Program-made: the position numbers and the translations under genes
NCBI GenBank assembly: GCA_016927755.1
Contig: JAFGLZ010000265.1
Coordinates: forward strand, 1-64,000
DNA: 64,000 nucleotides
Source of the DNA: Phycisphaerae bacterium
Lineage (GTDB): Bacteria; Planctomycetota; Phycisphaerae; UBA1845; JAFGLZ01
Direction of reading: 5' to 3'
Shown: positions 51,752-60,533 of the stretch, one piece after another
Numbering within the stretch: position 1 is the first letter of the stretch
How the letters are laid out: each line of letters starts with the position of its first letter
Notes under the pieces: generated by a model
Seen by the model: only the letters and a program-made list of their open reading frames with translations
The model's database searches: none
What the model was told of the DNA's origin: nothing

Positions 51752-52699
51752 GTGACGGACGAGGTCGTGGTTAGGATCGAGCGGGTGAGCAAATCCTTCG
51801 GCTCGGTCCGGGCCGTGCGGGAACTGGACCTCGTCGTGGCGGCCGGGTGCGTCTACGGGATCCTCGGGCCGAATGGCGCGGGCAAGACGACGGCTATCCG
51901 AATGATGATGGACATCATCGCTCCGGATACCGGGCGGATCGAGCTGATCGGCTCGCCGGACCTGTCGACGGTCAAAGACCAGGTCGGCTACCTTCCGGAG
52001 GAGCGGGGCCTGTATCGCAAGATGCGGGTCGCCGAGACGCTGCGGTACTTCGGCTCGATCAAGGGCGTGCCGACCAGGCAACTGAAGCACGCCATCGCCC
52101 AGAGGCTGGAAGAGGCAGGTCTTGCTGATTGGGCGTCCTCCAGAGTCGAGGAGCTGTCCAAGGGGATGCAGCAGAAGCTCCAGTTGCTCGTTGCGACGAT
52201 TGCCGATCCGGATCTACTCATCCTGGACGAACCGTTCGCCGGACTGGACCCGGTCAACGTTGAGGCGCTGACGCGGCAGATCCTGCGGCTCAGGGATCAG
52301 GGATGCAGTATCCTGCTGTCGACCCACATGATGGCGCAGGCGGAACGACTGTGCGACTCGGTGATGCTGATCCACCAGGGTCGGAAGGTTCTCGACGGTC
52401 CCGTCGCCGAAGTTCTGGGGCGGTACGACCCGCGTCGAATCATCTTGCAGACTCGGGACGAAGCGCGCGACGTCGGCGATTTCCCGATGGTTGAGTCGGT
52501 GGCGATCAACGGCGCGACGAAGGAAGTCATGCTGGCCGAGGGGGCGAGCTACAGGGATTTCCTGGCCGAGGTGATCAAGCATCATGACGTGCTCCGGTTC
52601 GAGGTGAAGCGCCCCTCGCTGAATGAGGTGTTCCTGACCCTGGTCGGCGCATCGGGGCAAGCGGAGCCAGCCGAGGCGTCGCAGCGCGCGTCCTTGTGA
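51752..52699 (+). CDS. ABC transporter ATP-binding protein (NatA type)
   Basis: This 315-residue protein starts at GTG 51752, with GGAG 8 nt upstream. Walker A is GPNGAGKTT, the signature segment is ELSKGMQQKLQ (variant of LSGGQ), Walker B is LLILDEPFAGLDP, and the switch His is STHMM. A C-terminal extension of about 90 residues (RRIILQTRDEARDVGDF) is typical of NatA-like exporters. It pairs with the permease that begins 16 bases later. Confidence 0.92.
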   Translation: MTDEVVVRIERVSKSFGSVRAVRELDLVVAAGCVYGILGPNGAGKTTAIRMMMDIIAPDTGRIELIGSPDLSTVKDQVGYLPEERGLYRKMRVAETLRYFGSIKGVPTRQLKHAIAQRLEEAGLADWASSRVEELSKGMQQKLQLLVATIADPDLLILDEPFAGLDPVNVEALTRQILRLRDQGCSILLSTHMMAQAERLCDSVMLIHQGRKVLDGPVAEVLGRYDPRRIILQTRDEARDVGDFPMVESVAINGATKEVMLAEGASYRDFLAEVIKHHDVLRFEVKRPSLNEVFLTLVGASGQAEPAEASQRASL

Positions 52700-52715
52700 A
52701 TTGGGAAGCGGGAAC

Positions 52716-53984
52716 ATGAACGTTCGGAAGATCGCAGCCGTGGCGCAGCGCGAATACGCTCAGACGGTCAAGACGAAGGCCTTTCTGATCGGAGCGATCG
52801 TCATGCCGCTCGTGATCGTCGTTCTGATCGGACTGTCGATGAAGTTCCAGATCGACCAGGAGAGCAAGGTAGACCCCATCGAACTGGCCGTGGTCGATCG
52901 AACTCACCGCGTGGCCGATTGTCTGGTGAAGCTGGCCGCGGGGTATAACGCCGACAACGGCGTGCCGCCGGTGAACATTCATGTAGAGCCGGGGACGAGC
53001 GATGCCGGCGACGCCCTCGACTCGCTCAAACGGCGCGTGGACAAGGACGAGTTCTTTGCGACGATCTGCATCCCGGCCGACGTCATCGAGGCCGAGGACA
53101 CGCCCTGCATCGTGTACACTCGTGCGGGATCGTTCGGCTCTCGTCGGCATACGGTGCAGTGGCTTGTCGGCGAGGCCGTCAAGTGCGTCCGGATCGCCGA
53201 GGCGAATCTCGATTTCCGGCAGGTCATGCACGCGACGCGAGGCGTTCGGTTCGAGCAGCGCGACGTCAACGGGAAGCCAAAAGGCGAGATGGAGGAAGTC
53301 ACGGGCGTGATGACGCCGCTGGCCTTCGCGATGCTGCTCTTCGTAGGCGTCTTCGGCGTGAGTCAGTCTCTGCTGACGAGCCTGATCGAGGAAAAGGGCT
53401 CGCGCATCGTTGAGGTGCTGTTGTCCGCGCTGAGCCCCTTCGAACTCATGTCCGGCAAGATCCTGGGGATCGCGGGGGTCGGGTTCACGCTCGTGCTCAT
53501 ATGGGCCACGGCCGCTTACGGGGCCGCGACCTGGAAAGGCCTCGATGGACTGCTGCGGATCGACAGTGTCGGGCAGTTCCTTCTGTACTACGTCCTGGGG
53601 TTCCTGCTGTTTTCCTCGATGCTGGCGGCGCTCGGGTCGGCGTGCAACTCGCTGAAGGAGGCTCAGAGCCTCATGGGGCCTCTGAGCATCGTGATTGTCA
53701 TCCCCCTGGCGTGCTGGCTCTACATCGTCCGCAATCCGGACTCGCTGGCGAGTACGGTACTGAGCTTCATACCGCCGATCACGCCGCTGGTCATGATCCT
53801 CCGAACGGCTTCGCCGGTGAGCACGGGCCTACCGCTCTGGCAGCAGATCGGCGCTCCGATCTGGCTGGCAGCGTGGGTGGTCGTCACCATCTGGGCCGCG
53901 TCCAGGATCTTCCGCGTCGGCATCCTGCTCTACGGCAAGCCGCCCGGGCTGTTCGAGCTCGTGAAGTGGATCGGGCGTCGGTAG
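52716..53984 (+). CDS. ABC transporter permease (NatB type)
   Basis: The start is set at ATG 52716 (MNVRKIAAVAQREY), giving 422 residues. One N-terminal helix (KAFLIGAIVMPLVIVVLIGL), an extracytoplasmic domain of about 170 residues, then five or six helices with the LTSLIEEKGSRIVEVLLSAL motif follow, as in NatB/ABC-2 permeases. NatAB systems export Na+, but this family also moves drugs and other substrates. Confidence 0.88.
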   Translation: MNVRKIAAVAQREYAQTVKTKAFLIGAIVMPLVIVVLIGLSMKFQIDQESKVDPIELAVVDRTHRVADCLVKLAAGYNADNGVPPVNIHVEPGTSDAGDALDSLKRRVDKDEFFATICIPADVIEAEDTPCIVYTRAGSFGSRRHTVQWLVGEAVKCVRIAEANLDFRQVMHATRGVRFEQRDVNGKPKGEMEEVTGVMTPLAFAMLLFVGVFGVSQSLLTSLIEEKGSRIVEVLLSALSPFELMSGKILGIAGVGFTLVLIWATAAYGAATWKGLDGLLRIDSVGQFLLYYVLGFLLFSSMLAALGSACNSLKEAQSLMGPLSIVIVIPLACWLYIVRNPDSLASTVLSFIPPITPLVMILRTASPVSTGLPLWQQIGAPIWLAAWVVVTIWAASRIFRVGILLYGKPPGLFELVKWIGRR

Positions 53985-54073
53985 GGGACTCGCCGGTCAG
54001 CAAGCCGGCAAGCCACCGTACGGGCCAGGTCCTGTCCGCAAGCATTTCGGGGAGGGGAAGCCTGAGTTAGCGG

Positions 54074-54101
54074 TTGATTGATCCGATGAGTATGGTACAC
54101 T
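54074..54101 (+). promoter_or_regulatory. Extended -10 promoter of cimA leader
   Basis: TTGATT, a 16-base spacer and TACACT preceded by TGG give an extended -10 promoter. Transcription would begin near 54108, about 20 bases before the leader ATG. Confidence 0.55.
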
Positions 54102-54128
54102 ATGCGTAGTTGTCTGCGGAGCAGTCCC

Positions 54129-54227
54129 ATGGTCCTGTCGAATGATACGCTCGTCGCGTGCTGCCCGATATGCCCGGGTGGGGGTACGTACGGGGCGATT
54201 ATCATTATTCGGGAGGAGACCGGGTAG
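54129..54227 (+). CDS. Isoleucine-rich leader peptide of cimA attenuator
   Basis: This is a 32-codon ORF (too short for the track) with GGAG 8 nt before its ATG. It contains ATT ATC ATT ATT, four consecutive Ile codons, at 54198-54209, plus one more Ile and several Val/Leu codons. Its stop codon overlaps the first base of the antiterminator. A ribosome waiting for charged tRNA-Ile would leave the antiterminator strand free; one that reaches the stop would cover it. Confidence 0.75.
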   Translation: MVLSNDTLVACCPICPGGGTYGAIIIIREETG

Positions 54228-54261
54228 GGCTGTGGCCGAGCACGCGAGATTCGACAGCCCT
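54226..54261 (+). promoter_or_regulatory. Antiterminator hairpin
   Basis: AGGGCTGT at 54226-54233 is complementary to ACAGCCCT at 54254-54261. The latter overlaps six bases of the left arm of the terminator, so the two structures exclude each other. Confidence 0.7.
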
Positions 54262-54285
54262 GCCCGATCGTGGCAGGGCTTTTTT
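54256..54285 (+). terminator. Attenuator terminator upstream of cimA
   Basis: AGCCCTGCC, a seven-base loop and GGCAGGGCT form a perfect 9-bp stem followed by a run of T residues. It lies 67 bases before the cimA ATG, in the leader, so it acts as a conditional stop. Confidence 0.85.
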
Positions 54286-54352
54286 GATTGGGTTCGGCTC
54301 GGTTGAGCGATCCGAACACGGACCGAGATCTTCGCCGTAAGGGGAGACGTTC

Positions 54353-55996
54353 ATGGGATTCCCCCAGACAAGGCGCGTCGTGTTGTACGACACGACGTTG
54401 CGGGACGGGATGCAGGGCGAAGGCGTGGCCCTTTCCCTGGGCGACAAGCTGGGGATCGCTCGTCGGCTCGACGAGTTGGGGATGGACTACATCGAGGGCG
54501 GGTATCCCCTGAGCAACCCGAAGGATGCCGAGTTCTTTCAGGAGATGAGGCGCAATCCGCTATCGCATGCTCGCCTGACGGCCTTCGGGATGACTCGCAA
54601 GAAGGGCCAGACTGCCGCGGAAGACGTGGGACTTGGCGCTCTCTTGTCGGCGGAGACGCCTGCCGTCGCGATCGTCGGCAAGACGTGGGAGCTGCACGTT
54701 CGGGACGTCCTGGGCGTGACGCCGGAGGAGAACCTGGCGATGATCGCCGACTCGATCGCCCACTGTGCTGCGGCCGGGCGAGAGGTCATCTATGACGCCG
54801 AGCACTTCTTCGACGGCTACGCGGCGAACCCCGAATACGCCAGACGAACGCTTCTGGCGGCGCAGGAAGCCGGCGCGTCCTGCATCGTGCTGTGTGACAC
54901 GAACGGCGGGTCCCTCCCGGAGCGCATCGTCGAGTTCGTCGAGGCCGTCCGATCGGACCTGTCGGTACCGTTGGGGATCCATCCGCACAACGACGGCGGC
55001 CTTGCGGTGTCCAATGCTATCAGCGCCGTCAAGCACGGCGTGTATCACGTGCAGGGCACCATTAACGGCATCGGCGAGCGGTGCGGCAACGTGGATCTGA
55101 CCACCGTGGCGGCAAACCTCACACTCAAGCTGGGGTACGACGTGTTGGTCCCCGGGGCTCTGGAGGGGCTCACCGAGGTGAGCCGGTACGTGGACGAAAT
55201 GGCTAATCTCGTGCCGAGGGAGAATCAGCCCTACGTCGGATCGGGCGCTTTCGCGCACAAGGGCGGCATGCACGTCCATGCGGTGCAGAAGGTCGCTTCG
55301 AGCTACGAGCACGTGGACCCGGTTCGCGTCGGGAACCGTCGTCGCATCCTGATCAGCGAGTTGAGCGGGGCGAGCACGGTTGCGGCCAAGATCGGCAAGA
55401 AGTTCGGCATCGCCGAGGATCGACCACTGTTGCGCCGTGTCCTGGAACGCGTGCAGGAGCGGGAGAACGAGGGGTACACGTTCGAGGCGGCCGAGGCGAG
55501 CTTCGAGCTGATCTGCCGCAAGGAAATGGGCAGGTACCACCCGTTCTGGGAGTTGGACCACTACCGCGCGGTGATCCTCAACGTTCACGGACAGATCCAG
55601 ACGACCGAGGCGATCGTGAAGCTGCGGATCGACGGGGTCCAAGAGCACCAGGTGGCCGAGGGCGACGGACCGGTCGACGCTCTGGCGGGCGCGCTCCTAC
55701 GGGCGCTTCGCCCGCGTTATCCGCACGTCGATCGGGTTCGGCTCGTCGACTACAAGGTTCGGGTCACGAATCCTCGCGAGGCCACCGCCGCCCGGGTCCG
55801 CGTGACGATCCAGTTCCGGGACGACGAAAGCCACGAGGTCTACGGAACGGTGGGCGTGAGCGAGAATATCATAGAAGCGTCGTGGGACGCCCTGGTGGAC
55901 GGCATAGAGTACAAGCTCCTCCAAGTCGAAGAGGCGCTCGATACCGGCGTCGGCGTCCGTCGGGCCGGCGCCGAGGGGGAGGGTTTTGACGCGTGA
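54353..55996 (+). CDS. cimA: (R)-citramalate synthase
   Basis: This 547-residue protein starts at ATG 54353 after GGGGAGA. The HMGL-like catalytic domain has LYDTTLRDGMQGEG, GIHPHNDGGLAVSN and NGIGERCGNVDLT; the FAHKGGMHVHAV segment follows. Residues about 390-530 form a LeuA-type regulatory dimer domain. It condenses pyruvate and acetyl-CoA into citramalate, giving 2-oxobutyrate for isoleucine. The long catalytic start, the length and the Ile-rich leader peptide favour CimA over 2-isopropylmalate synthase. Feedback control by Ile is likely. Confidence 0.92.
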   Translation: MGFPQTRRVVLYDTTLRDGMQGEGVALSLGDKLGIARRLDELGMDYIEGGYPLSNPKDAEFFQEMRRNPLSHARLTAFGMTRKKGQTAAEDVGLGALLSAETPAVAIVGKTWELHVRDVLGVTPEENLAMIADSIAHCAAAGREVIYDAEHFFDGYAANPEYARRTLLAAQEAGASCIVLCDTNGGSLPERIVEFVEAVRSDLSVPLGIHPHNDGGLAVSNAISAVKHGVYHVQGTINGIGERCGNVDLTTVAANLTLKLGYDVLVPGALEGLTEVSRYVDEMANLVPRENQPYVGSGAFAHKGGMHVHAVQKVASSYEHVDPVRVGNRRRILISELSGASTVAAKIGKKFGIAEDRPLLRRVLERVQERENEGYTFEAAEASFELICRKEMGRYHPFWELDHYRAVILNVHGQIQTTEAIVKLRIDGVQEHQVAEGDGPVDALAGALLRALRPRYPHVDRVRLVDYKVRVTNPREATAARVRVTIQFRDDESHEVYGTVGVSENIIEASWDALVDGIEYKLLQVEEALDTGVGVRRAGAEGEGFDA

Positions 55997-56086
55997 AGGC
56001 GTCGAGTTTCGGGATCTAGATAAGGTCCGCTGCCTCCAGGAATCCGATCGGCGACGCCCGAGCGGAACGGGAGGACGGGCGAGGAT

Positions 56087-57451
56087 GTGAATATCTTGGA
56101 AGATCTGAGTCGAACAGAGCTGTCCGTCTATCGTGAGCGCGCCGTCCTCGTCGGCGTCATCCTGCCGGGGAGTCTCGTGGATCGCGATGACCCGCTGGGT
56201 GAGCTCGAGTCTCTGGCTCGCACGGCCGGGGCGCAGGTGGTTGATACGGTCCTTCAGCGACGCAGCCGCATCGACGCGTCCCACTACATCGGACGCGGCA
56301 AGCTCGAGGAGATCGGCGAGCGGGCCGAGGCCAACGAGGCCGATGTGATCATCTTCGACAACGACCTGTCCCCCGCGCAGATCAGAGACATCGAAGAGGT
56401 CACGCACCGGAAGGTCATCGATCGGAGTGAGCTGATCCTCGACATCTTCGCGACCCGGGCGCAGACGCGCGAGGCCCGCCTGCAGGTGGAGCTGGCTCAG
56501 CTCAAATACACCGCCCCGAGGCTTCGCGGCATGTGGCGACACCTCGAGCGGATCGCCGGGGCGGGGGGGGCCACGGGCGCGGGCATGGTGGGCGGCATCG
56601 GCACGCGCGGTCCCGGGGAGACGCAGATCGAGATCGACCGTCGGTTGGTGGGTCAGCGTTTGACTCGGCTCAAACGCGAGCTCGAGCGCATCGACAAGCG
56701 CAGGCTGCGCGAGGTGAAGGCGCGCTCGGATCAGTTCACCGTCTCGCTGGTCGGCTACACGAACGCCGGCAAGAGCACGCTGATGAACGCCCTCACGGAC
56801 GCGGACGTCAAGGTCGAGGACAAGCTCTTCGCCACGCTCGAGACGACAACGAGGCGGTGGCAGCTCGGCGGCGGACAGGCGGCCTTGCTGAGCGATACGG
56901 TCGGCTTCGTTCGGGACCTGCCGCATCATCTGGTGGCGTCGTTCCAGGCGACGCTGGAGGAGGCCCTGCACGCGGACCTGCTGCTCCACGTCGTGGACGC
57001 GTCAAGCCTTCGCGCCGAGGCCGAGCTCCTGGCTGCTCGGAGCGTGCTGTCGGAGCTCGGGCTCGAGGAGGCGCCGTGTCTGCTGCTCTTCAACAAGATC
57101 GACGTGGTCGGCGACGAGGCCCTGGTCCAGATTCTCGAGAACGGGACCGAGGACTCGCTCCGTATCTCCGCTCGCTCGGGGCTCGGGCTCGACAAGCTGG
57201 TGGAGTTCGTCCGCGAACGGATGCTCGGGCACCGGGTCCGTGTGACCGTGACCGTGGACGCGGCGGACGGTCGAACGCTCTCTCAACTCGACCGGTTGGC
57301 GGAGATCCATCAAAGGGAGTATGACGATCGGACCGTGCGGATCGAGTTGTCCATCGGCCAGGCAGATCTGGCGAAGCTTCGCAGCGGAGGCGGGACGCTC
57401 GCGGTTCTGGAGCCGACGGAGTCGGTGAGTGCGGATGATGAGGGCAACTGA
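56087..57451 (+). CDS. hflX: Ribosome-associated GTPase HflX
   Basis: This 454-residue protein starts at GTG 56087. The N-terminal domain (ASHYIGRGKLEEIGE, then IIFDNDLSPAQIRDIE) and a Gly-rich linker (GTRGPGETQIEIDRR) are HflX signatures. The G domain has GYTNAGKSTLMNAL, DTVGFVRDLPH and NKID. HflX splits stalled ribosomes under stress. Confidence 0.95.
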   Translation: MNILEDLSRTELSVYRERAVLVGVILPGSLVDRDDPLGELESLARTAGAQVVDTVLQRRSRIDASHYIGRGKLEEIGERAEANEADVIIFDNDLSPAQIRDIEEVTHRKVIDRSELILDIFATRAQTREARLQVELAQLKYTAPRLRGMWRHLERIAGAGGATGAGMVGGIGTRGPGETQIEIDRRLVGQRLTRLKRELERIDKRRLREVKARSDQFTVSLVGYTNAGKSTLMNALTDADVKVEDKLFATLETTTRRWQLGGGQAALLSDTVGFVRDLPHHLVASFQATLEEALHADLLLHVVDASSLRAEAELLAARSVLSELGLEEAPCLLLFNKIDVVGDEALVQILENGTEDSLRISARSGLGLDKLVEFVRERMLGHRVRVTVTVDAADGRTLSQLDRLAEIHQREYDDRTVRIELSIGQADLAKLRSGGGTLAVLEPTESVSADDEGN

Positions 57452-57496
57452 TCTCGCCGACTGGTGGTCGGCGGCCTATGGAAGGAGATGTGGGAG

Positions 57497-58048
57497 ATGA
57501 TGATTCTGGAATGCTCGGCCTTGGACGACCCGGACTTCATCCGGGAGGTCGAACACATGGTGGATGGGGTCGTAGAGACGCTGCGTCCGGAGCGCGTGTT
57601 CGTCGTGACGGTGGACAACTGGTTCGGCGAGCGGTGGCTGAGATTCACCTGCAAGTGGAACGGACTTGTCGGCGTCCGTCGAAAGACGACCACGATGCCG
57701 CCGTTCCATCCCAAACGGATCTTGTCCGAGCGATGCTTCGTGAGGGACGGTGACGCCGCGGAGTACGAAGAACGTGCGTTGCCCAAACCTCTCCACGTCA
57801 AGCAACACAGCGAGGACAACTTCTGGCGGAACATGAACAAGCAGGCGGGAGACTCCGTCTTCGTCTGGTACAGCGGGAACACGGCGAAGAACGGGAGAGG
57901 CTGCCTCATGGTCTACGACACGGACCAGAAGTCCAGCTCAGAGTGGTACCTGTCGCTTCTGAAGAAGGGCGTGTGGAAGATCGAGAAGCACGTGGGCATT
58001 TCGCACGCGGACTTGGCCGTGCTGCGCGGGCGACAGCCCGTCGCGTGA
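57497..58048 (+). CDS. Unknown conserved-looking cytoplasmic protein
   Basis: The start is set at ATG 57497, 9 nt after AAGGAG, giving 183 residues. I do not recognise it. It has an acidic helix (DDPDFIREVEHMVDGVVETL), a strand (VFVVTVDNWFG) and many aromatic residues (WRNMNKQAGDSVFVWYSG). The last part is basic (KKGVWKIEKHVG). No signal peptide or membrane helix. It lies between hflX and a methyltransferase on the same strand. Confidence 0.7.
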   Translation: MMILECSALDDPDFIREVEHMVDGVVETLRPERVFVVTVDNWFGERWLRFTCKWNGLVGVRRKTTTMPPFHPKRILSERCFVRDGDAAEYEERALPKPLHVKQHSEDNFWRNMNKQAGDSVFVWYSGNTAKNGRGCLMVYDTDQKSSSEWYLSLLKKGVWKIEKHVGISHADLAVLRGRQPVA

Positions 58049-58092
58049 TTCGCGAACGGCTTCGGCGGCACCGTACCAGCGATCGCGTTGTG

Positions 58093-58818
58093 ATGGGGTC
58101 GGGAATGGGCAAGTATCCGACGTGGCAGTTCGACGAGTTCGTCCCATGCGGCGTGGACTACGGGGACCGCGCGGTCGTCGGCGCCTACGATTCGAATCAC
58201 GGGAAGTTCAGGGACTACGATCGGGCCAGCGCCGAGATCATCGGGAAGCTCGGGCTGCGGGAGCAGGACACGGTCGTCGACATGGGGTGCGGCACCGGTG
58301 GCTTCGCGCTTCGCGGCGCGAGGCACTGCAAGCGCGTGTATGCGGTCGATGTCTCCGAGGCGATGCTCGACTATGCCCGCGTGCAGGCGGATCAGGCCGG
58401 TTTGTCGAATATCGAGTTCCACCGAGGCGGCTTCCTAACCTACGAGCACGTCGCCGAGCCGGCGGACGCGATGGTTTCGGTGGCCGTGCTGCATCACCTC
58501 CCCGATTTCTGGAAGCTGATCGGGCTTCGTCGGGCCGCGGCCGTGGTCAAGCCCGGGGGCAGGCTCTACCTGTTCGACGTGGTGTTCTCGTTTCCCGCGG
58601 CGAGCTACGAGTCGTTTTTCGACGGGATGGTCCGTTGGTTTCACGGAAGCCCGACGCCGGAGTTCGCGGCCGAGCTCGAGACGCACATTCGCCAGGAGTA
58701 CAGTACGTTCGACTGGGTTATGGAGGGGTTGCTCCGGCGCGCCGGGTTCCGTATCGACGAGGCCGTCTACAGCGACGGGGCCATGGCCGCTTATGTCTGC
58801 ACACGCGAGGCTACCTGA
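58093..58818 (+). CDS. Class I SAM-dependent methyltransferase
   Basis: The track start overlaps the previous gene; ATG 58093 (MGSGMGKYPTW) is chosen, giving 241 residues. ATG 58105 is also possible. Motif I is VVDMGCGTGGFAL, then VYAVDVSEAMLDYA and VSVAVLHHLPDFW. The PGGRLYLFDVVFSFP strand is typical of ubiquinone/biotin-type methyltransferases. The substrate is unknown. Confidence 0.85.
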   Translation: MGSGMGKYPTWQFDEFVPCGVDYGDRAVVGAYDSNHGKFRDYDRASAEIIGKLGLREQDTVVDMGCGTGGFALRGARHCKRVYAVDVSEAMLDYARVQADQAGLSNIEFHRGGFLTYEHVAEPADAMVSVAVLHHLPDFWKLIGLRRAAAVVKPGGRLYLFDVVFSFPAASYESFFDGMVRWFHGSPTPEFAAELETHIRQEYSTFDWVMEGLLRRAGFRIDEAVYSDGAMAAYVCTREAT

Positions 58819-58886
58819 TCCCGCGGTGTCTGACCGAATGACGAAGCTCGCGGTGACGAGCGAATCTGACGTAGGGAGGAAATCGC

Positions 58887-59795
58887 ATGCGACGATTGCC
58901 CTCGATTTTGCTTCTAGGCCTTGTCGCGTTGGCCGACAGGGATGCGTCGGCGTGTACGGTCTTCTACGCTTGCCGGGGCGACGTCGCGCTCGCCGGCAAC
59001 AATGAGGACTGGTACAAGCCGTCGACCCGGGTTTGGTTCGTTACGGGAAAGGGGGGGCAGTTCGGCCGGGCGTACTTCGGGTTGGATGATGGCGTTCCTC
59101 AGGGGGGCGTAAACGAGAAGGGGCTGTTCTTCGATTGGACGGCCGTTCCACCAAGGGAGGTCGCACGTTCCGGAGACAAGCCGAAGTATCAGGGGCGACT
59201 GATCGACAAGATCCTGGCCGAGTGTGCGACGGTCAAGGAGGCTCTGGGCGTGTTGGACCGCTACGAGGTATTCGTCTTGAGCAGGGCCCAACTCATGCTG
59301 GGGGACGCGACGGGGGATTCGGCCATCGTGGAGAGCGGCGGGGTCATCCGCAAGGAGGGGAGTTTTCAGGTCGTGACGAACTTTCGCCAGTCGAAGCTAG
59401 GCGTAAGGAAGCCGTCGTGCGATCGCTACAAGATCGCGGTGAAGATGCTGTCCGAGTGCGAAGCGCCGAGCGTCGAGGTCTTCCGTCAGATCCTGGCCGC
59501 CACGCACCAGGAAGGGACGTATCCGACGATTTACTCGAACATCTACGATCTGAAGCGGGGCGTCGTGTACCTGTATCATTACCACGATTTCACCCAGGTC
59601 GTGGAGATCGACGTCAAGAAGGAACTCGCAAAGGGCGATCACGTCTGCGAACTGCCCTCGCTGTTCCCCCCGAACTACGCCGCCATGGTCTACTCGAAGC
59701 GGGCGTCAAGGACGTCCGAGGAGATCCGCCGACAGGGTCGTCGAGCTTACCTTGAGCACAAGTACAGGAAGTACAGGCCGGGTTCGACGCCGTAG
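58887..59795 (+). CDS. Exported Ntn-type amidohydrolase (linear amide C-N hydrolase)
   Basis: This 302-residue protein has a signal peptide (LPSILLLGLVALADRDASA). It ends directly before CTVFYACRGDVALAGNNEDW. In the choloylglycine hydrolase/acyltransferase family the N-terminal Cys is the nucleophile, and here removal of the signal peptide would expose it as residue 23. Further family parts are GGVNEKGLFFDWTAVP and MLGDATGDSAIVE. It cleaves an amide bond outside the cytoplasm; the substrate could be a lipid amide or peptide. Confidence 0.85.
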   Translation: MRRLPSILLLGLVALADRDASACTVFYACRGDVALAGNNEDWYKPSTRVWFVTGKGGQFGRAYFGLDDGVPQGGVNEKGLFFDWTAVPPREVARSGDKPKYQGRLIDKILAECATVKEALGVLDRYEVFVLSRAQLMLGDATGDSAIVESGGVIRKEGSFQVVTNFRQSKLGVRKPSCDRYKIAVKMLSECEAPSVEVFRQILAATHQEGTYPTIYSNIYDLKRGVVYLYHYHDFTQVVEIDVKKELAKGDHVCELPSLFPPNYAAMVYSKRASRTSEEIRRQGRRAYLEHKYRKYRPGSTP

Positions 59796-60080
59796 CGATG
59801 TGCTAGGAGTCCTCGAAGCGGAGATCGGGCGGTTTGATCGGCAATGATCCGCGGCACGTGGCGTTTTGCTCCATGACCGTTTGGTCGGCATAGGGGCTCC
59901 GTGCGCTTCCAGGCCCGAGGCCCCGATGCGTCGTGACTCGGGCGGCTTTCTTCCCGCCGCCGGGGGGAGTATCGTGTGATCTTGGCGTATCGATTGGACC
60001 GATCGACTGGCGCGGCCGGAAAGAGAGGCGACCTGGGGGTCATCGGCCCTGTGTCGTCGCTGAATCCCTGGAGGTGGTGT

Positions 60081-60512
60081 GTGGCACAACACGGTCAAGC
60101 GTCAGGGGTAGGGGCTTGGATCGGCAGGACGATCGGGGCCGCCTTCTTGGTGATAGGGGGCCTGCACTTGTACTTCGGTGGGATGAAGACCATTCCGGTG
60201 GTGGTCGGCCTCGTGATGATCTGGGCAGGCGTGGGTCTGTTTGGCCTTCGGGACAGCGCGCGCAAGGCGGGCATTGCCATCGCCGTGCTGCATGTGGTTG
60301 CCTTTACCTACGCCCTTTGGCTGATGGTGAGCAAGAACAAACCGGCGGTTTGGGTGGTGTATGCGGCGGCGGGGATTCTGGTGAGCGTGGCTGTCGTTGC
60401 GCTGCTTCTGCTGCCGAAGACGCGCTCTGTATTCGCGCTCAACGCCGCCGGTGCTGCCGAAACGACGGATTCCAACGACGACGACGAGCCGCTCCTGACG
60501 AAGCGGGGGTAG
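60081..60512 (+). CDS. Small four-helix membrane protein
   Basis: The start is set at GTG 60081, after GGAGGTGG, giving 143 residues. Four hydrophobic helices (GRTIGAAFLVIGGLHLYF, TIPVVVGLVMIWAGVGLFGL, AGIAIAVLHVVAFTYALWLMV, VYAAAGILVSVAVVALLLL) end in an acidic tail. No family recognised. It is 21 bases before the vWA-type membrane protein on the same strand. Confidence 0.7.
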   Translation: MAQHGQASGVGAWIGRTIGAAFLVIGGLHLYFGGMKTIPVVVGLVMIWAGVGLFGLRDSARKAGIAIAVLHVVAFTYALWLMVSKNKPAVWVVYAAAGILVSVAVVALLLLPKTRSVFALNAAGAAETTDSNDDDEPLLTKRG

Positions 60513-60533
60513 TCTTAAGACGGTACCGAATCG

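Larger units (their letters stand above)
53985..54352. other. cimA control region
   Basis: This 368-base region contains, in order, a promoter, a 32-codon leader peptide gene with four consecutive Ile codons, an antiterminator and a terminator, then the cimA ribosome site (AAGGGGAGA). Each part is listed separately. Confidence 0.75.

Noticed and set aside
54086-54109. Seven-codon ORF MSMVHYA as leader peptide
   Set aside because: It overlaps the promoter -10 and would not be transcribed. It also lacks control codons.
53985-54352. T-box riboswitch before cimA
   Set aside because: No AGGGTGGNACCGCG T-box sequence or specifier-loop layout was found. The Ile-rich leader ORF explains the terminator and antiterminator better.
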